64,000 bases of DNA, taken from positions 71,455,291 through 71,519,290 of the forward strand of contig NC_134080.1 of assembly GCF_000715075.1 (NCBI RefSeq). The letters run 5' to 3'. The notes beneath the pieces were generated by a model, which saw only the letters and a program-made list of their open reading frames with translations, did no database searches and was not told the origin of the DNA. Origin of the DNA: Nicotiana tabacum (Eukaryota; Streptophyta; Magnoliopsida; Solanales; Solanaceae). The position numbers and the translations under genes were made by a program. The stretch's first letter is position 1, and the number at the start of each line of letters is the position of its first letter. This document shows positions 24,346 to 35,234 of this stretch, in pieces.

Positions 24346-26091
24346 TCAAATAACAAGTCTAAAGGTAGCTGGTCTGTCAACATCCGCCCTCAGCGCCTTC
24401 ACAGACTCCTTGGAAGCCCGTGTTTTACGCAGCTTCTTGTGCTCCCTGGCAAGCTTCTTCAGGGCCTTGCCATGTGAATCCACTGCCTTAGCCAAGGCGG
24501 CCTGAGAATCGAGGATCTTTTGTTGGTTGGCAAGAATCTCCTTAAGTGAATCCTCGATAGACTGGGGCACCTGCACTAGCTGTGGTGCCGACTGAGCCGC
24601 AATGGTAGAAGTCAAGGTGGACAACTTGGATGAAGCAGTCGCCATCTAGTTGTTCAAGCTATGAAGTGTTTCGCTCAGCTGGTGGGCGGTGATAGGATGG
24701 GCCCAGGAAGGTGGAATCCCCGGGCCAGCTGAAGTAGAGGGACCAGCATTAGTGGAAGGTTCGGGAGGCATGTCAGCAACTGTGGAAGTAGGCTCAGTGG
24801 AGGGCTCTACTGCAGCTGGCTCTTCAGACTGGCCGGTTGGGGCAAAAACAGACGGCTTTTAATTTTTGTCCTTGGGGTTGTCTGACCCCTTCAAATTGTA
24901 CCATGAAAACGGAGCCACAGGTTTGACCTTGATGTCAAAAGGTCTCTTCTCCACCTCCAGGTCTCGAAAATACATAGTGAGGGTGTTGGGAAAAGGGTAA
25001 TTCCGGTCATGCTCAACCCCCACTGCAAAAATTACGCGGGACATCACATTGCCCACATTGATAGGGTATCTCGCCATAATAGATGCAACAAGAACAGCCC
25101 GGGAAAGTGGAATAGTCTGATCATGGGTAGTGGGGTCGAGCCGACTGCACACAAAAGTCAACCACCCTCTAGCCTCAAAGTTAAAGGTTCTCCGAAGTAT
25201 TTTGGCCCCTGCTTGCAACCACTCTGGAACCGTACCCGGGATTGCCAGGTATGAAGCTAACCACGGACGAACCTCCTCGCTCATTGCCACATTTTCATTG
25301 TGAAGGGACTCATCTTCATCATTGAACCCCAGGTATTCATTTAGTGCTTTCCCGGTAAATACCACATTTTTGTTTCGCACTTTGGTCACCTTAGTGCCCT
25401 TCAAAATGTGAGCCACATTGCTATAAAACTCCTTGACCATGTGCTCATTCGCCTTCACACAATTATCTTTAAAGAACTCCCAACTCACTCGAGCTCGAAA
25501 CTGTCTATGTACATTGGGGTGTAGGGGTAGAAGGTCTTTGTCAATGAAACTCCTTTCGAGAATCAACTTTCGTGCCGGCCACCATTCCCTAAACTTGTGG
25601 AACGCCACCTGGCTGACGAATCTATCTTCCCACACAGCGGGATTTCTAGTCCGGTCAACACCCCTAACCTGAGGCACACCACCCCCCGGTAACTCCCCAT
25701 CTCCCTCATCACCTCTAGCACCCTCTCCAGATATTAACGTTGTGGGAGAGGTAGAGTATTCATCCCCACTACCTGCCATTGAGCGCTCAGACGACCCAGA
25801 AGAAATGTTGATTGAAGCTCGAGCATTAGAGGAAGAGGGAGGAGTGTCTCTATGTATGGCGTTCTCCAAATACGGGATGTATAGAGGGACTGAATCTGAA
25901 GAGATCTCCCGGGAGGGCTCGTACACACTCCCCGAGTTGTCAATGGCTCTGTCAGCCGCTTTGATTGCTTTCCTCATGTCCTTTATGTTTTTTCTACCCT
26001 GGGGAATGAGTTTTACTATCCTTTGCTTCCCTCCCCTGGAGGAACTACCTCGGCCGGGTTGTTTCGAACCTTTGCCTCTTTGTTTGACCAT
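24346..26091 (-). pseudogene. Single long ORF of nested element (plant-transposon-type protein), two in-frame stops
   Basis: The only long coding block of the element, 582 codons from the ATG at 26091. The first 410 codons are open to a TAA at 24859-24861. The same frame continues about 70 codons to a TAG just before the ATG of the 24346-24645 part, so it was once one protein. N-terminus basic and Gly/Ser-rich (RGKGSKQPGRGSSSRGG), then an acidic low-complexity stretch. The globular middle, about residues 180-400, includes FREWWPARKLILERSF and KNVVFTGKALNEYLG, and resembles the 'putative plant transposon protein' domain seen in many Solanaceae repeats. A Pro/Ser/Thr-rich linker follows, then a coiled-coil-like tail (ILANQQKILDSQAALAKAV). 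Function unknown. By position it could be a divergent gag, but I see no zinc knuckle. Confidence 0.75.
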
Positions 26092-26207
26092 TATCTGCAA
26101 GCATACACATCTAACATGGTTAGTATCAGCACAGGCAGTGAAACAAGTGTTGAAATTGAATTGCAGACAGCAGATTAAATGTTGTAAAAATAGTTGCTGA
26201 AATACAA

Positions 26208-26610
26208 ATAGGAGTGCGGCCGCACTAGGGGCACCGCGGACCGCGCAAAGGCGACCGCGGTCTGCATTGTGACAAGGCCCTGGATAAAATCTCTCTGATT
26301 CTCCCCACCGTGGCCCACACAAAAAATAGTGCAGTCGTATTGGGGGCACCGCGGACCGCATAAAAGTAACCGCGATCCGCACTGAGGTGAGATATATAAC
26401 ACCACCACTCTGAATCCAATCACAGCAGCTCGCACAAAAAATTCACCGCGGCCGCGATGGGCCAGCGCGGACCGCATAAAGTGCAATGCGGTCGCGTTGG
26501 GCATAGGTTCAATTTCAGTCACTTGGACACCGCGGTCCGCGCAAAATGGCAATGCGAACCGCATCAAGGCACCGCAGACCGCACAAAGGCGACCGCGGGC
26601 CGCGGAGAGT
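26208..26610. repeat. CpG-rich word array in the leader of the nested element
   Basis: Dense GCGGACCGC, GCGGTCCGC and ACCGCGG words between the ORF start and the 5' LTR remnant, with a second cluster at 27030-27235. Same vocabulary as the LTR array at 21655-21975. Confidence 0.8.
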
Positions 26611-27242
26611 ATATTGCACAGGCACTAATTTAGGGTTTCCAATTTTTGCAATTTTGTTCAAGTTTTCACCTACTTTGTCCCTACTCAAATTACCCAGTCA
26701 TTATGCATATCCAACACACAAACCTATCATTTAAAACTACCCTAAGCTAATATCTAAATAAAGAAGAAGAAACTAACGAGAAGAAAAAGAAGTTATAAGC
26801 TAATGGTAATAAAATAAAACAAAATTAATCAAGTAAATGCACAAGGACTGAGTGAAACATTACCAGATGAGAGGATGAAATTTAATTAGTCAATCTTAAG
26901 CAAGAATCACGGTCAAGAGAGGCTATGAATAGTACATTTATGTTTCTGAGTGTTAAAAGTTCGAAAAAGGTAAATAGTGACATGTGGGATCTATTTATAG
27001 AAAAGCAATGGGACCCAAACTTACCTACCAGCGCGGCCGCACAAAACCGACCGCTGACCGCGCTAGGTTTGTTCAAATGAAGCTTGAGTAGGCAACCTCC
27101 GCGGTCCGCACAAAACAGAACGCGGTCGTGGAGGTCCACCGCGAACCGCACTAAATGTAATGCGAACGCGGTGGCAAACTTCAGAGAGCACCACTTTTGA
27201 TCATCACCAGTGCGGACCGCACAAAGTGCAATACGGCCATAC

Positions 27243-28069
27243 TGGCAACACCCATTAATTACTCACACTAGGGTTGAGCCACAATCCTAGCTGATGGGTT
27301 TAGCTACTCATGCTTGAAGAAGAAAATAAAGAAATAGATGAAGAACTAAGCATATTAATTAATTGCTAAAATTAAACTACAAGAATCTATTGTAAATGTA
27401 AAGCAAAAGTGCCAAAAATGGCTACAAAATTCGTTCTCACTAGCGCAGCCCTTGTCTCATATATCCCATTTCCTAAAAAATAGTAAAATGTTCTATTTAT
27501 ACTAGGCTGGAAAAACTGGACAAAAATACCTCTGCGGGGTCAGTGCGGGCCGCATTAAATGGACCGCGGCCGCACTGGGCTCACTTCTGCTTCTCTGAAC
27601 TTGGACTCCGCGGACCGCATAGAATAGACCGCGGCCGTGGAGGGAGCTGGCGTGGTCCGCGCAATCATGACCGCGGATCGCATGGCATTGGCTTTGCAAA
27701 CTTTCATCTCTCTAACTCTCATGACCGCACAAAAGAGTAGTGCGGCCGCGGAGCCTCCACCACGGACCGCGAGATATGTACCGCGGTCGCGCTTCTTCTA
27801 GCCTGGTTTACCAACTCTCTGAACCACCCAGTGCGGCCGCACTCTTGTTTGCGCGGTCTGCACTGGGCCTTTTTTCCTTAGATTTCTTGGTCTTTGATAC
27901 TTGAGCAGGTTTCACTCCTTCTTGAGCTGATCTTTGACATTTCGTCACTTTGTCGATCAGACCTGCAATCAAGCATAACTTGTGAGCCTTTTAGAACTAT
28001 TTTGTAACAATATATGATCAAAGTATAGGCAAGTAGGGGCATAAAATATGTTAAAATCCTAACTAATCA
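27243..28069 (-). repeat. Truncated 5' LTR of nested element
   Basis: Matches 21362-22191 from 'tggcaacaccc' onward. The LTR part equivalent to 20676-21361 and any primer-binding site are missing; the junction lies inside a CpG-word cluster. Confidence 0.85.
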
Positions 28070-28074
28070 CTAAT
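28070..28074. repeat. Right 5-bp target duplication (CTAAT) of nested LTR element
   Basis: Partner of 20671-20675. Confidence 0.9.
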
Positions 28075-30711
28075 CATCAGAAGTTTGAGGAAATAGTAAG
28101 TCATTACTGGAGGAGGAACACATAGTGGAAACAAGATGCAAAATGTATGGTACAAGCTTAAAGCAATGAAAGGTGAATTAAAAAAGCTAAACACTCTGGA
28201 ATACAGTAGTGTGGGGAATAAGATACAAGAAACAAAAAATAAACTGATGAAGCTTCAATAGGATATGAAATCTTCAAAAGATGATAGTGCAGTCATAGAT
28301 GAAGAAAAAAAGACTAAAATGGAGCTGGCTAAATGGATGGAAGTAGAGGAAAGCATAATGAAACAGAAGGCCAGAGTCAAATGGTTAAAAGAGGGAGACT
28401 CTAACACAACATACTTTCATGCTTGTGTGAAAAACAGACAGGCAAGGAATCACATAGGCAGACCTACAAATAATGAAGGGCACATACCGCAGAACACAAA
28501 GGAGGTTGAAGACGAGATTCTACAATTTTATAAAACACTACTAGGTACAGCCATACAACAGCCTCTGCTCTGCCGATAGTGAATCCAGATGTTATAAAGA
28601 GTGGGAGTATGTTGAACAGGAACCAACAAATGCTGCTAATAAAGACAGTCACAAAGGAAGAAGTGCAAACAACTTTGAAGGGTATAGATGATAGCAAGGC
28701 ATCATGCTGTGATGGATACAATGCCTATTTTATCAAGAGGACATGGAGCATAACAGGAGAGGAAATTACATTAGCGGTATTGGAGTTCTTTGAAAGTATA
28801 GATTTGTGCAAGTCCATAAATTGCACTACTATTACTTTGATTCCTAAAGTGAAGAATCCAACAAATATTAAGGAGTTTAGGCCTATTTCTTGTTGTACAG
28901 TAATATATAAGAAAATCTTCAAGATTCTAACAGCAAGATTACAGGAAGTCATGCTAGAATTTATAGACAAATGCCAAACAGCTTTTGTTCCAGGAAGAGT
29001 GATAACTGATAACATCATCATGAGCCATGAGTTGGCAAAAGGCTATGAAAGGAAGAACATATCACCAAGGTGTATGCTAAAGATTGATATGCAAAAAGCA
29101 TATGACTGTGTGGAACGGATATACATAGAACAAATGATGAAGTTACTGGGATTCCCTGAGAAGTTTGTAAGGTGGATAATAAAATGCATAAGTACTATGA
29201 ATTATACAGTAATTATCAATGGGCAACTAGCAAACCCATTTGAGGCAAGGAAGGGGCTTATACAGGGTGACCCACTGTCTCCAGTGTTGTTTGTGATGAC
29301 AATGGAGTACTTGAGCAGGCTGTTGAAAACCTTAAAGAGGAGCAAAGAATTCAAATACTACTCTAAGTGTGCTAAAGTCAATTTAGTACATTTAGGTTTT
29401 GCTGACGATTTGTTGTTTTTTTGCAGGGGTGATATACAATCAGTCAGGGAGTTGTATCAACAATTTAAGATCTTTTCTGAGGCATCAGGATTAATTGAAA
29501 ACCCAAACAAGAGCTGCATATACTTTGGAGGAGTAGATCTTGTGACTCAAAGAAAGATTATGGATATGCTGGGATATAACAAGGGAGAGCTACCCTTCAG
29601 ATACTTGGGGGTACCTTTGAGCACAAAGTAGATATCAATTATCTAATGTGAGCCTTTGATTGATAGGATGTTGAACAGAATTCAATGCTGGACATCAAAA
29701 TTTATGTCCTATGCAGGGAGAGCTGTGCTTATAAAGAGTGTTTTGACTGCAATTCCAAATTTCTGGGCTTAGATCTTTATTTTGCTAAAGAAGATTATTC
29801 AGTTCATTGATACAATATGTAGAAGGTTCCTATGGTCAGGGAACGTAGAGCCTACTAGGAAGGTACTGATTGATTGGGAAAAACTATGCTGCCCAAGAGT
29901 AGCAGGTCGCTTGAATTTTACTGATGTGGAATTATGGAACAAAGCTGCTATTTGCAAGTTACTATGGAACATATGCAAGCAGAAGGAGAAGTTATGGATA
30001 CAATGAGTTAATGCTTACTATATAAAAGGGAACACAGTATGGAGTACAACACCTAAGAATGCATCTTGGGTCATTCAACTGATTTTCAAGACAAAGAATT
30101 ACTTTGAAAATGCTGGTTACACTGAAGAAGAGGTGCAGAGGATGGACAATTTTTCAATCAAACAAATGTATAAAACCATGCAGGGGGAATTTCAGAAGGT
30201 AACTTGGAGGAAATTAATATGCAACAATTATGGACTTCCAAAATGGGTATTCATATTGAGAATTGCAATTCTGGAAAGGCTGGCAACAAAGGAAAGATTA
30301 GCAAGATGGGGAATAAATATAGAGATCACATGTGCACTATTTCAACAAGAGACTGAAACAGTTCAGCACTTGTTTTTTGATTGTGCAATAATATGAACAA
30401 TATGGCAGCAACTGCTACATTGGCAAGGAATACAGAGGAAGAAGCTGAAATGGCAAGAAGAACTGGCATGGATAGAAAGAGTAGCAAAAGGAAGAAGTGG
30501 AAAAGCAGCTTTATGTAGAATGACTTTAGTTGATGCAGTTTACTATGTATGGCAAGAAAGAAACAGTGTCATCTTTAAACAGAAAAGAAGAATAGCAGCC
30601 GACATAGTTAGAATGATCATTCAGGAAATTCACATTAGAGCCACCATATTTCCTAGGTTAGAAAGGACTATGACCAATGTAAACTGGTACCCGGATCCAA
30701 TAGAACAGTGA
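28075..30711 (+). pseudogene. LINE ORF2, reverse transcriptase and C-terminal part
   Basis: Continues the ORF2 frame from 20675. The RT domain (about 28600-29640) has the usual motifs: KIDMQKAYD, GLIQGDPLSPVLF, the catalytic FADD at 29398-29409, and PNKSCIYF. The longest open part is 28579-29631. The C-terminal zf-RVT-like region is at about 30130-30400 (IAILERLATKERLARWG, then C...H-L-F-F-D-C), with a final WQERNSVIF segment near 30545. Stops at 28259, 28577, 29629, 29638, near 29770, 30004 and 30394 break the frame, several as TAG for Trp or Gln. The catalytic residues of RT survive but no full protein can be made. Confidence 0.88.
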
Positions 30712-30848
30712 TAAAGGACTGGAAAGTAGAAAAGTAGAAATGTAGAAGGACCCAAATTGGGGATGCATGTCCAGTGGGGTTAGTTTTTGTTCTGTTGTTT
30801 GCATGTACATATTTTACTTGATAAATATAATCAATTAATTACCAAAAA

Positions 30849-30869
30849 AAGTACATAGGAAAATATTAC
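30849..30869. repeat. Right target-site duplication of the LINE (diverged)
   Basis: Follows the A-rich tail directly; partner of 18384-18403. Confidence 0.55.
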
Positions 30870-31376
30870 AATAGTGTAGTTATATATATAGATACAAAAC
30901 TAACTAAAAACCAATTTAGCTCCTTCATATACTAATAAAGTAATACTGAAAACCTCCTAATCCTAAAACTGAACGAAACTTTCGTACGTATAAAGTGATT
31001 TGAAAGTGAAGGAAACTTTATTAGCGTAAGTTGAAAGCGCTTGAAATTTTAGAGCTGAAAGGAATTGAAAAATGAATATTATAAATAGAAATAGAGAAAG
31101 AGAATAATAAAATGACTATTCCTAAAAAGTATGAATTAATTAAATAACTATTCTTAAATAGTATAAAATTAATTAAACGACTATTCCTAAATATTAGAAA
31201 AATAATCAAAAAGACTATTTTACCACAGTGAACTCTATTTTTTAAGGGTAAAAAAAGCGAATGATATTTCGCTAAAGGCCTTCGTGCTTTTAATATAGTA
31301 TAGATAATTATAAATGTTGAACTTTAATAAACTCATAATTTTATATATTACTAAATAATGATCATCTAAACAGACA

Positions 31377-31560
31377 GAGGGATGGCAATTGGGGCAGGCA
31401 GGGTAATCTCTTAATGGGGCGAGGCAGTGGACCATTTAAATAGGGTGGAGCAGGGCAGGGCGAGACAGGACAAAATTTAATTTTTGAAATTTTTTAATAG
31501 GGCGGAACATGCCAAGATTCGGGTTAGCAACTGGGTCGGGTTAAAAAAGGATGACCCTTG
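31377..31560. repeat. G-rich dispersed repeat end ('gggatggcaattggggc')
   Basis: Starts 'agggatggcaattggggca' and continues with GGGGCGAGGCAG-type units, then fades after 31560. A related block with the opposite end (complement of the same terminal motif) lies at 52270-52425. Together they suggest a DNA transposon with G-rich termini, here truncated. Confidence 0.5.
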
Positions 31561-32938
31561 CATTTTAATGATTATTCACCATTTGAATCTGACATTTTAA
31601 CGCCCGTAGCAACCTTCTCCAAAGAAACTTCTTCTCTAGGGATTTAATGATTTGTCGCAAGTATCTCCAAAGCATGGGCGACTCAATGATATTTGGGGCT
31701 TAAAGTCAAAATTCAAAGATGGGCCTTATGTTTTTCGGTATTGAAAAAATTATTTAGTAAAATTTTATTTGAAATTTATTTTTCTAGCTTTTTAAGAAAA
31801 ATTATTAATAATTTACTCTTTACTAGGATCATATATGTTTCTAGGATATTTTTCAATTCTTTTAGAATTTTTTGATTTTTCAAAAGATTTATGTTAGATT
31901 TCTCAATAACTTCCTCCTCCTCCTCCTCCTCCTTCTTCTTCTTCTTGGATTTCATTATCGTCTAGCTCAATTATATTAGTGATTTGTTCATCTACTATAA
32001 ATTTTTTCAGGTTTTCTGATTTAGAATTTTTATAGTTCGCTAAATATTTTTGGGATTGTATTAAGGTTTCAACTCTTTCCTTTTTTTGGTGTTTAGAATA
32101 CGTGAATTCATATTTTCTTGTTGATGTATTAAAATATTAATAAATAAATAAAAGACAATATATACTTACGAACAAAAGATATTAAAAAATAGATTTTAAA
32201 TGTAAAGTAATAAGAAAAGTATAGAATAATGGAACCCGGTTTAACAAAATAGTTCACAGATAACTGGATATCACTTTCGATGTGCTTGAAAAAAAAGTAA
32301 TCATTATTGCTTTCTGCTCTGTTATTTGACAGAATGGTTTATGAGACAGTGGAATTATGAGTTTGGGTAGGAGAAAAGGAATATAAAAGATTGAAGTAAA
32401 ATATAGTTTGAAGAGAAAGTAATAAAGTGATAAAAGTAATTTGGGCCATGTGATAAGAATGATTGTGTATAAATGAGACAAGAAGCATATTCACACGTAA
32501 GGTTTAGGGTGAATCTCAAAAGTGACTATTCTTATTCCCAATTTATCTCTACCAGTCCCATATTTTCCTTTTTCATGAAAAATGTACTTTTTCTTTGATA
32601 TATAAAATATTTTTAAAGAAAAATTATCATACGAATACAACTATTTAATATTATAAAATTTTGGGGCCCTTATATATGCGGGGCTTCAAGCAATTGGTTG
32701 ACTTGCTTTACCATTGAGTCGTCCCTACTCCCTACTCCCTACTCCAAAGTCCAACTTGTATCCAAACTCATCCTCTTCAAGAAATCTGCATCTCCATTCT
32801 CAACAAGAACTAATAAGTACAGTTCTTTCCTTTGTTTAAATATTGCTAGATTATATTGCATACATGCAATATGCAGGATAATAAGAATTAAGTCAAAGAC
32901 GTTCTTTTTTTTTCTAGTTCTATATTCAGTATCATATA
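31561..32938. other. AT-rich non-coding stretch, no gene seen
   Basis: Contains a CTC/TTC microsatellite at about 31915-31945. Two short blocks of related wording ('ttggggctt' near 31690 and 'ggggcttcaagcaattgg' near 32680) may be ends of an unidentified element. No supported ORF. Confidence 0.45.
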
Positions 32939-34299
32939 TGTTAAAGATCAAAATAATCAGGTGTCATGCAGAAGCTAGTAAAGCAAACCTTGAACAACGA
33001 TAAATCAGACAACAAAATAGAAATCTACCAAAACATTTAACGTGGTTCGGTTAATTGACTTACGTCCACAGATGGAGATGAGCAATACACTATATAAAAG
33101 AGAGTACAAAATATCAAAAGAACAACCTCACAAAGAGGCAAACACAAGTGATACACTAACACCCGTCCTGAAAAGTTCTCCCCCTAAACAAGACTCTCAA
33201 ACACCTTATGGTTACATTATGGATGCTACTGAATGAGAAGGAAGAATCCTCAATTTATAGAAGTCTAAACCTTTTCCTCCGAAAAGGGACTAGCCAAATA
33301 TGAGATATTTATAATTTTCTTCTACAAGAAGAAAAATCCAATTATGGTAAACATGTTGCCCTTTCCTTCAAGAAATAGAAAAATCAAATATGGTACGAAA
33401 ATTAGGATAACACCTAACAATTCTCCCCCTTGACCTAAATTTTTCGACAAAATTAACTTGATCCACCTTCTTCTCATAATCTTCAATAAGTCATATCTTC
33501 AAATCTCCACCGCAAAGTTTGTCTCAACGTGAGTAGTACTCCGATCAAATTTTTCATATAAAAATCATGATTACTGTCAAATAGGTTGCGATCAGAACTA
33601 AACCCGCCAAGATGAACCTATCGTGAACCTCGCTCTGATACCACTTATTAGGACTGAAATAATCAGGTGTCATGCGAAAGCTAGTGAAGAAAACCTTGAA
33701 CGACGATAAATCAGACAACAAACGAGAAATACACCAAAAGAGACACAAATATTTAATGTGGTTCGGTCAATTGACCTACGTCCACGGATGAAGATGAAAA
33801 ATTCACTATATAAAAGAGAGTAAAAAATATCAAGAGAACAACCTCACGAAGAGGCAAATACAAGTAATACACTAACACTTGTCCCGAAAAATTCTCCCCC
33901 TAAACAAGACTCTCAAACCCTTTATGGCTACATTGTGGATGCTACTGAATGAGAAGGAATGATCCTCAATTTATAAATGTATAGACCTTTTCCTCCAAGA
34001 AAAGAGACTAGCCAAATATGGGAGATTTATAATTTTCTTCTACAATAAGGAAAACCCAATTATAGTAAACATGTTGTCCTTTCCTTCAAGAGATAGCAAA
34101 ACTAAATATGATAAGAAAATTAGGACAACACCTAACAATTCTCCCCCCGGCCTAAATTTTCTGACAAAATTAACTTGATCCACCTTCTTCACATAATATT
34201 CAATAGGTCGCATCTCCAAATCTCCACAACAAAAGTTTGTCTCAATGTGCGTAGCACTCCGGTCAAATTTCTCACACAAAAATCATGATTACCGTCAAA
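32939..34299 (-). mobile_element. Miniature LTR retrotransposon in a shared-LTR array
   Basis: Read on the minus strand: a partial internal part (34299-34138), LTR B (34137-33646, 492 bp), primer site TGGTATCAGAGC (33643-33632), an internal part of only about 226 bp ending in a purine-rich AAGGGGGAGAAT, then LTR A (33419-32939, 481 bp). The LTRs begin TGTTAGGTGTT and LTR A ends TTAACA. The two internal parts are alike up to 'gtcaaa' at 34299, so this is LTR-internal-LTR-internal with a shared LTR, cut on the right. No coding capacity. It is either a TRIM-type element or an internally deleted Copia. Confidence 0.8.
33632..33643 (-). other. Primer-binding site of the miniature LTR element
   Basis: Plus-strand GCTCTGATACCA is a perfect complement of TGGTATCAGAGC, the initiator-Met primer site, two bases from LTR B. 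Confidence 0.85.
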
Positions 34300-34376
34300 G
34301 CAACAAGAGCCAAACAATAGGTTTATCCGGGTACAGTGGTATTAGAGGCTTAGTTACTTATCCGAGTATTTGCGGA

Positions 34377-35117
34377 ATGGAGGCGAATATGAGAAAGATA
34401 GTATGTTTAAATGGGAGCAATTATAATGTTTGGAGAAGAAAGATGAAAGATTTATTATTCGTGAAGAAGATGCATCTACCCATTTTTGCAGCTCATAAAC
34501 CCGATAGTATATCTAATGAAGATTGGGATTTTGGGCACCAGTAAATGTGGATATATACATTAATGGGTTGAAGACAATGTTCACAACCATATTGTGAACG
34601 AGACACGTGCGAGATCGTTGTGGGAAAATCTAGAATCTCTTTATGATTCAGAAACTGGGAACAACAAATTGTTCCTACTAAAGCAGTTGATGACCTTTAA
34701 ATATAAGGAGGGCAGTCCTATCCTTGATCATATAAATGGTTTCCAGGGCATCCTTGACCATCTGTATGGAATGAGAGTTAATTTTGATGATGAGATACAA
34801 GAACTTTGGCTTCTTAATACTTTGCCAAACTCTTGGGAAACTCTTCGTGTTTCTTTGACAAATTTATCTCCTGGTGGTAAGGTGACTATGGATACGCCAA
34901 AAGTGGTGTGTTGAACGAGAAAGTATGGAGAAAATCTCTGGGTTCGTCCTCACAAGCAGATATCTTGGTTACAGAAGACCGGGAAGGAAATAGAACAAGA
35001 GGTTCGAGGAATAGAGGTAAAAGCAGAAGTAAGTCGAGGTCCAAATATCATAATATTACGTGCAACTACTGTGGCAAGAAAGAGCATATCAAAAGGTTTT
35101 GCCACAAGTTTAAGTAA
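34377..35117 (+). pseudogene. Copia gag remnant
   Basis: Nucleocapsid-type gag of a Tnt1-like element. The start ATG at 34377 gives MEANMRKIVCLNG, with the typical NYNVWRRKMKDLL motif. A TAA near 34542 breaks it. The frame is recognisable again from 34594 (ARSLWENLESLYDSETGNNK) to 34914, shifts, and ends with a complete CCHC zinc knuckle (CNYCGKKEHIKRFC) near 35060-35100. The order and spacing match full-length gag proteins of this group, so the gene was intact when inserted. Confidence 0.85.
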
Positions 35118-35234
35118 GAAATTAGAGGAGGAAAGAAATTTGAAAATAACGAGAATAATATTGATGTTATAGTTCGAGATGACCTTCTTTTTGCTTATGA
35201 TGAAAATGACATCAATTTGGTATCCCATAAGACG

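Larger units (their letters stand above)
20676..28069 (-). mobile_element. Non-autonomous LTR retrotransposon nested in LINE ORF2
   Basis: Begins TGATCACC and ends TAATCA, flanked by CTAAT duplications. Left LTR 20676-22191. The right end matches only the last 830 bases of that LTR (27243-28069), so the 5' LTR lost about 690 bases and the primer site. A polypurine tract on the minus strand next to the left LTR fixes the orientation. The one coding block (24346-26091) has no RT, integrase or protease, so mobility depended on another element. This is a LARD or gag-like-only design. Long non-coding leaders carry GCGGWCCGC word arrays. Confidence 0.88.
18404..30848 (+). mobile_element. L1-type LINE interrupted by an LTR element
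   Basis: Non-LTR retrotransposon with ORF1 (DUF4283-type RNA-binding protein), ORF2 (endonuclease, RT, C-terminal zinc-finger region) and a short A-rich tail (CCAAAAAAA at 30842-30850). Without the 7.4-kb insertion at 20676-28069 it is about 5 kb, close to full length for plant L1 elements. A diverged duplication of about 20 bp flanks it. Both ORFs contain stops or frameshifts, so it is inactive. It appears to sit inside a Helitron-like element. Confidence 0.9.
17258..31304 (-). mobile_element. Possible non-autonomous Helitron, split by a LINE
   Basis: Inference from two ends. On the minus strand the right end starts TCTATACTATATTAAAAG at 31304, preceded by A, which is a typical Helitron 5' terminus with A|T insertion. 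The left end on the minus strand is CTAG followed by T (17258-17261), about nine bases after a hairpin made of ACGCAC and GCGCGT (6-bp stem, one G-T pair), a typical 3' terminus. If the two belong together and the LINE is removed, the Helitron is about 1.6 kb and AT-rich with no Rep/helicase. A second Helitron-like start on the plus strand near 17653 (TCTATCTACACTATTATAA) makes alternative pairings possible. Confidence 0.4.
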
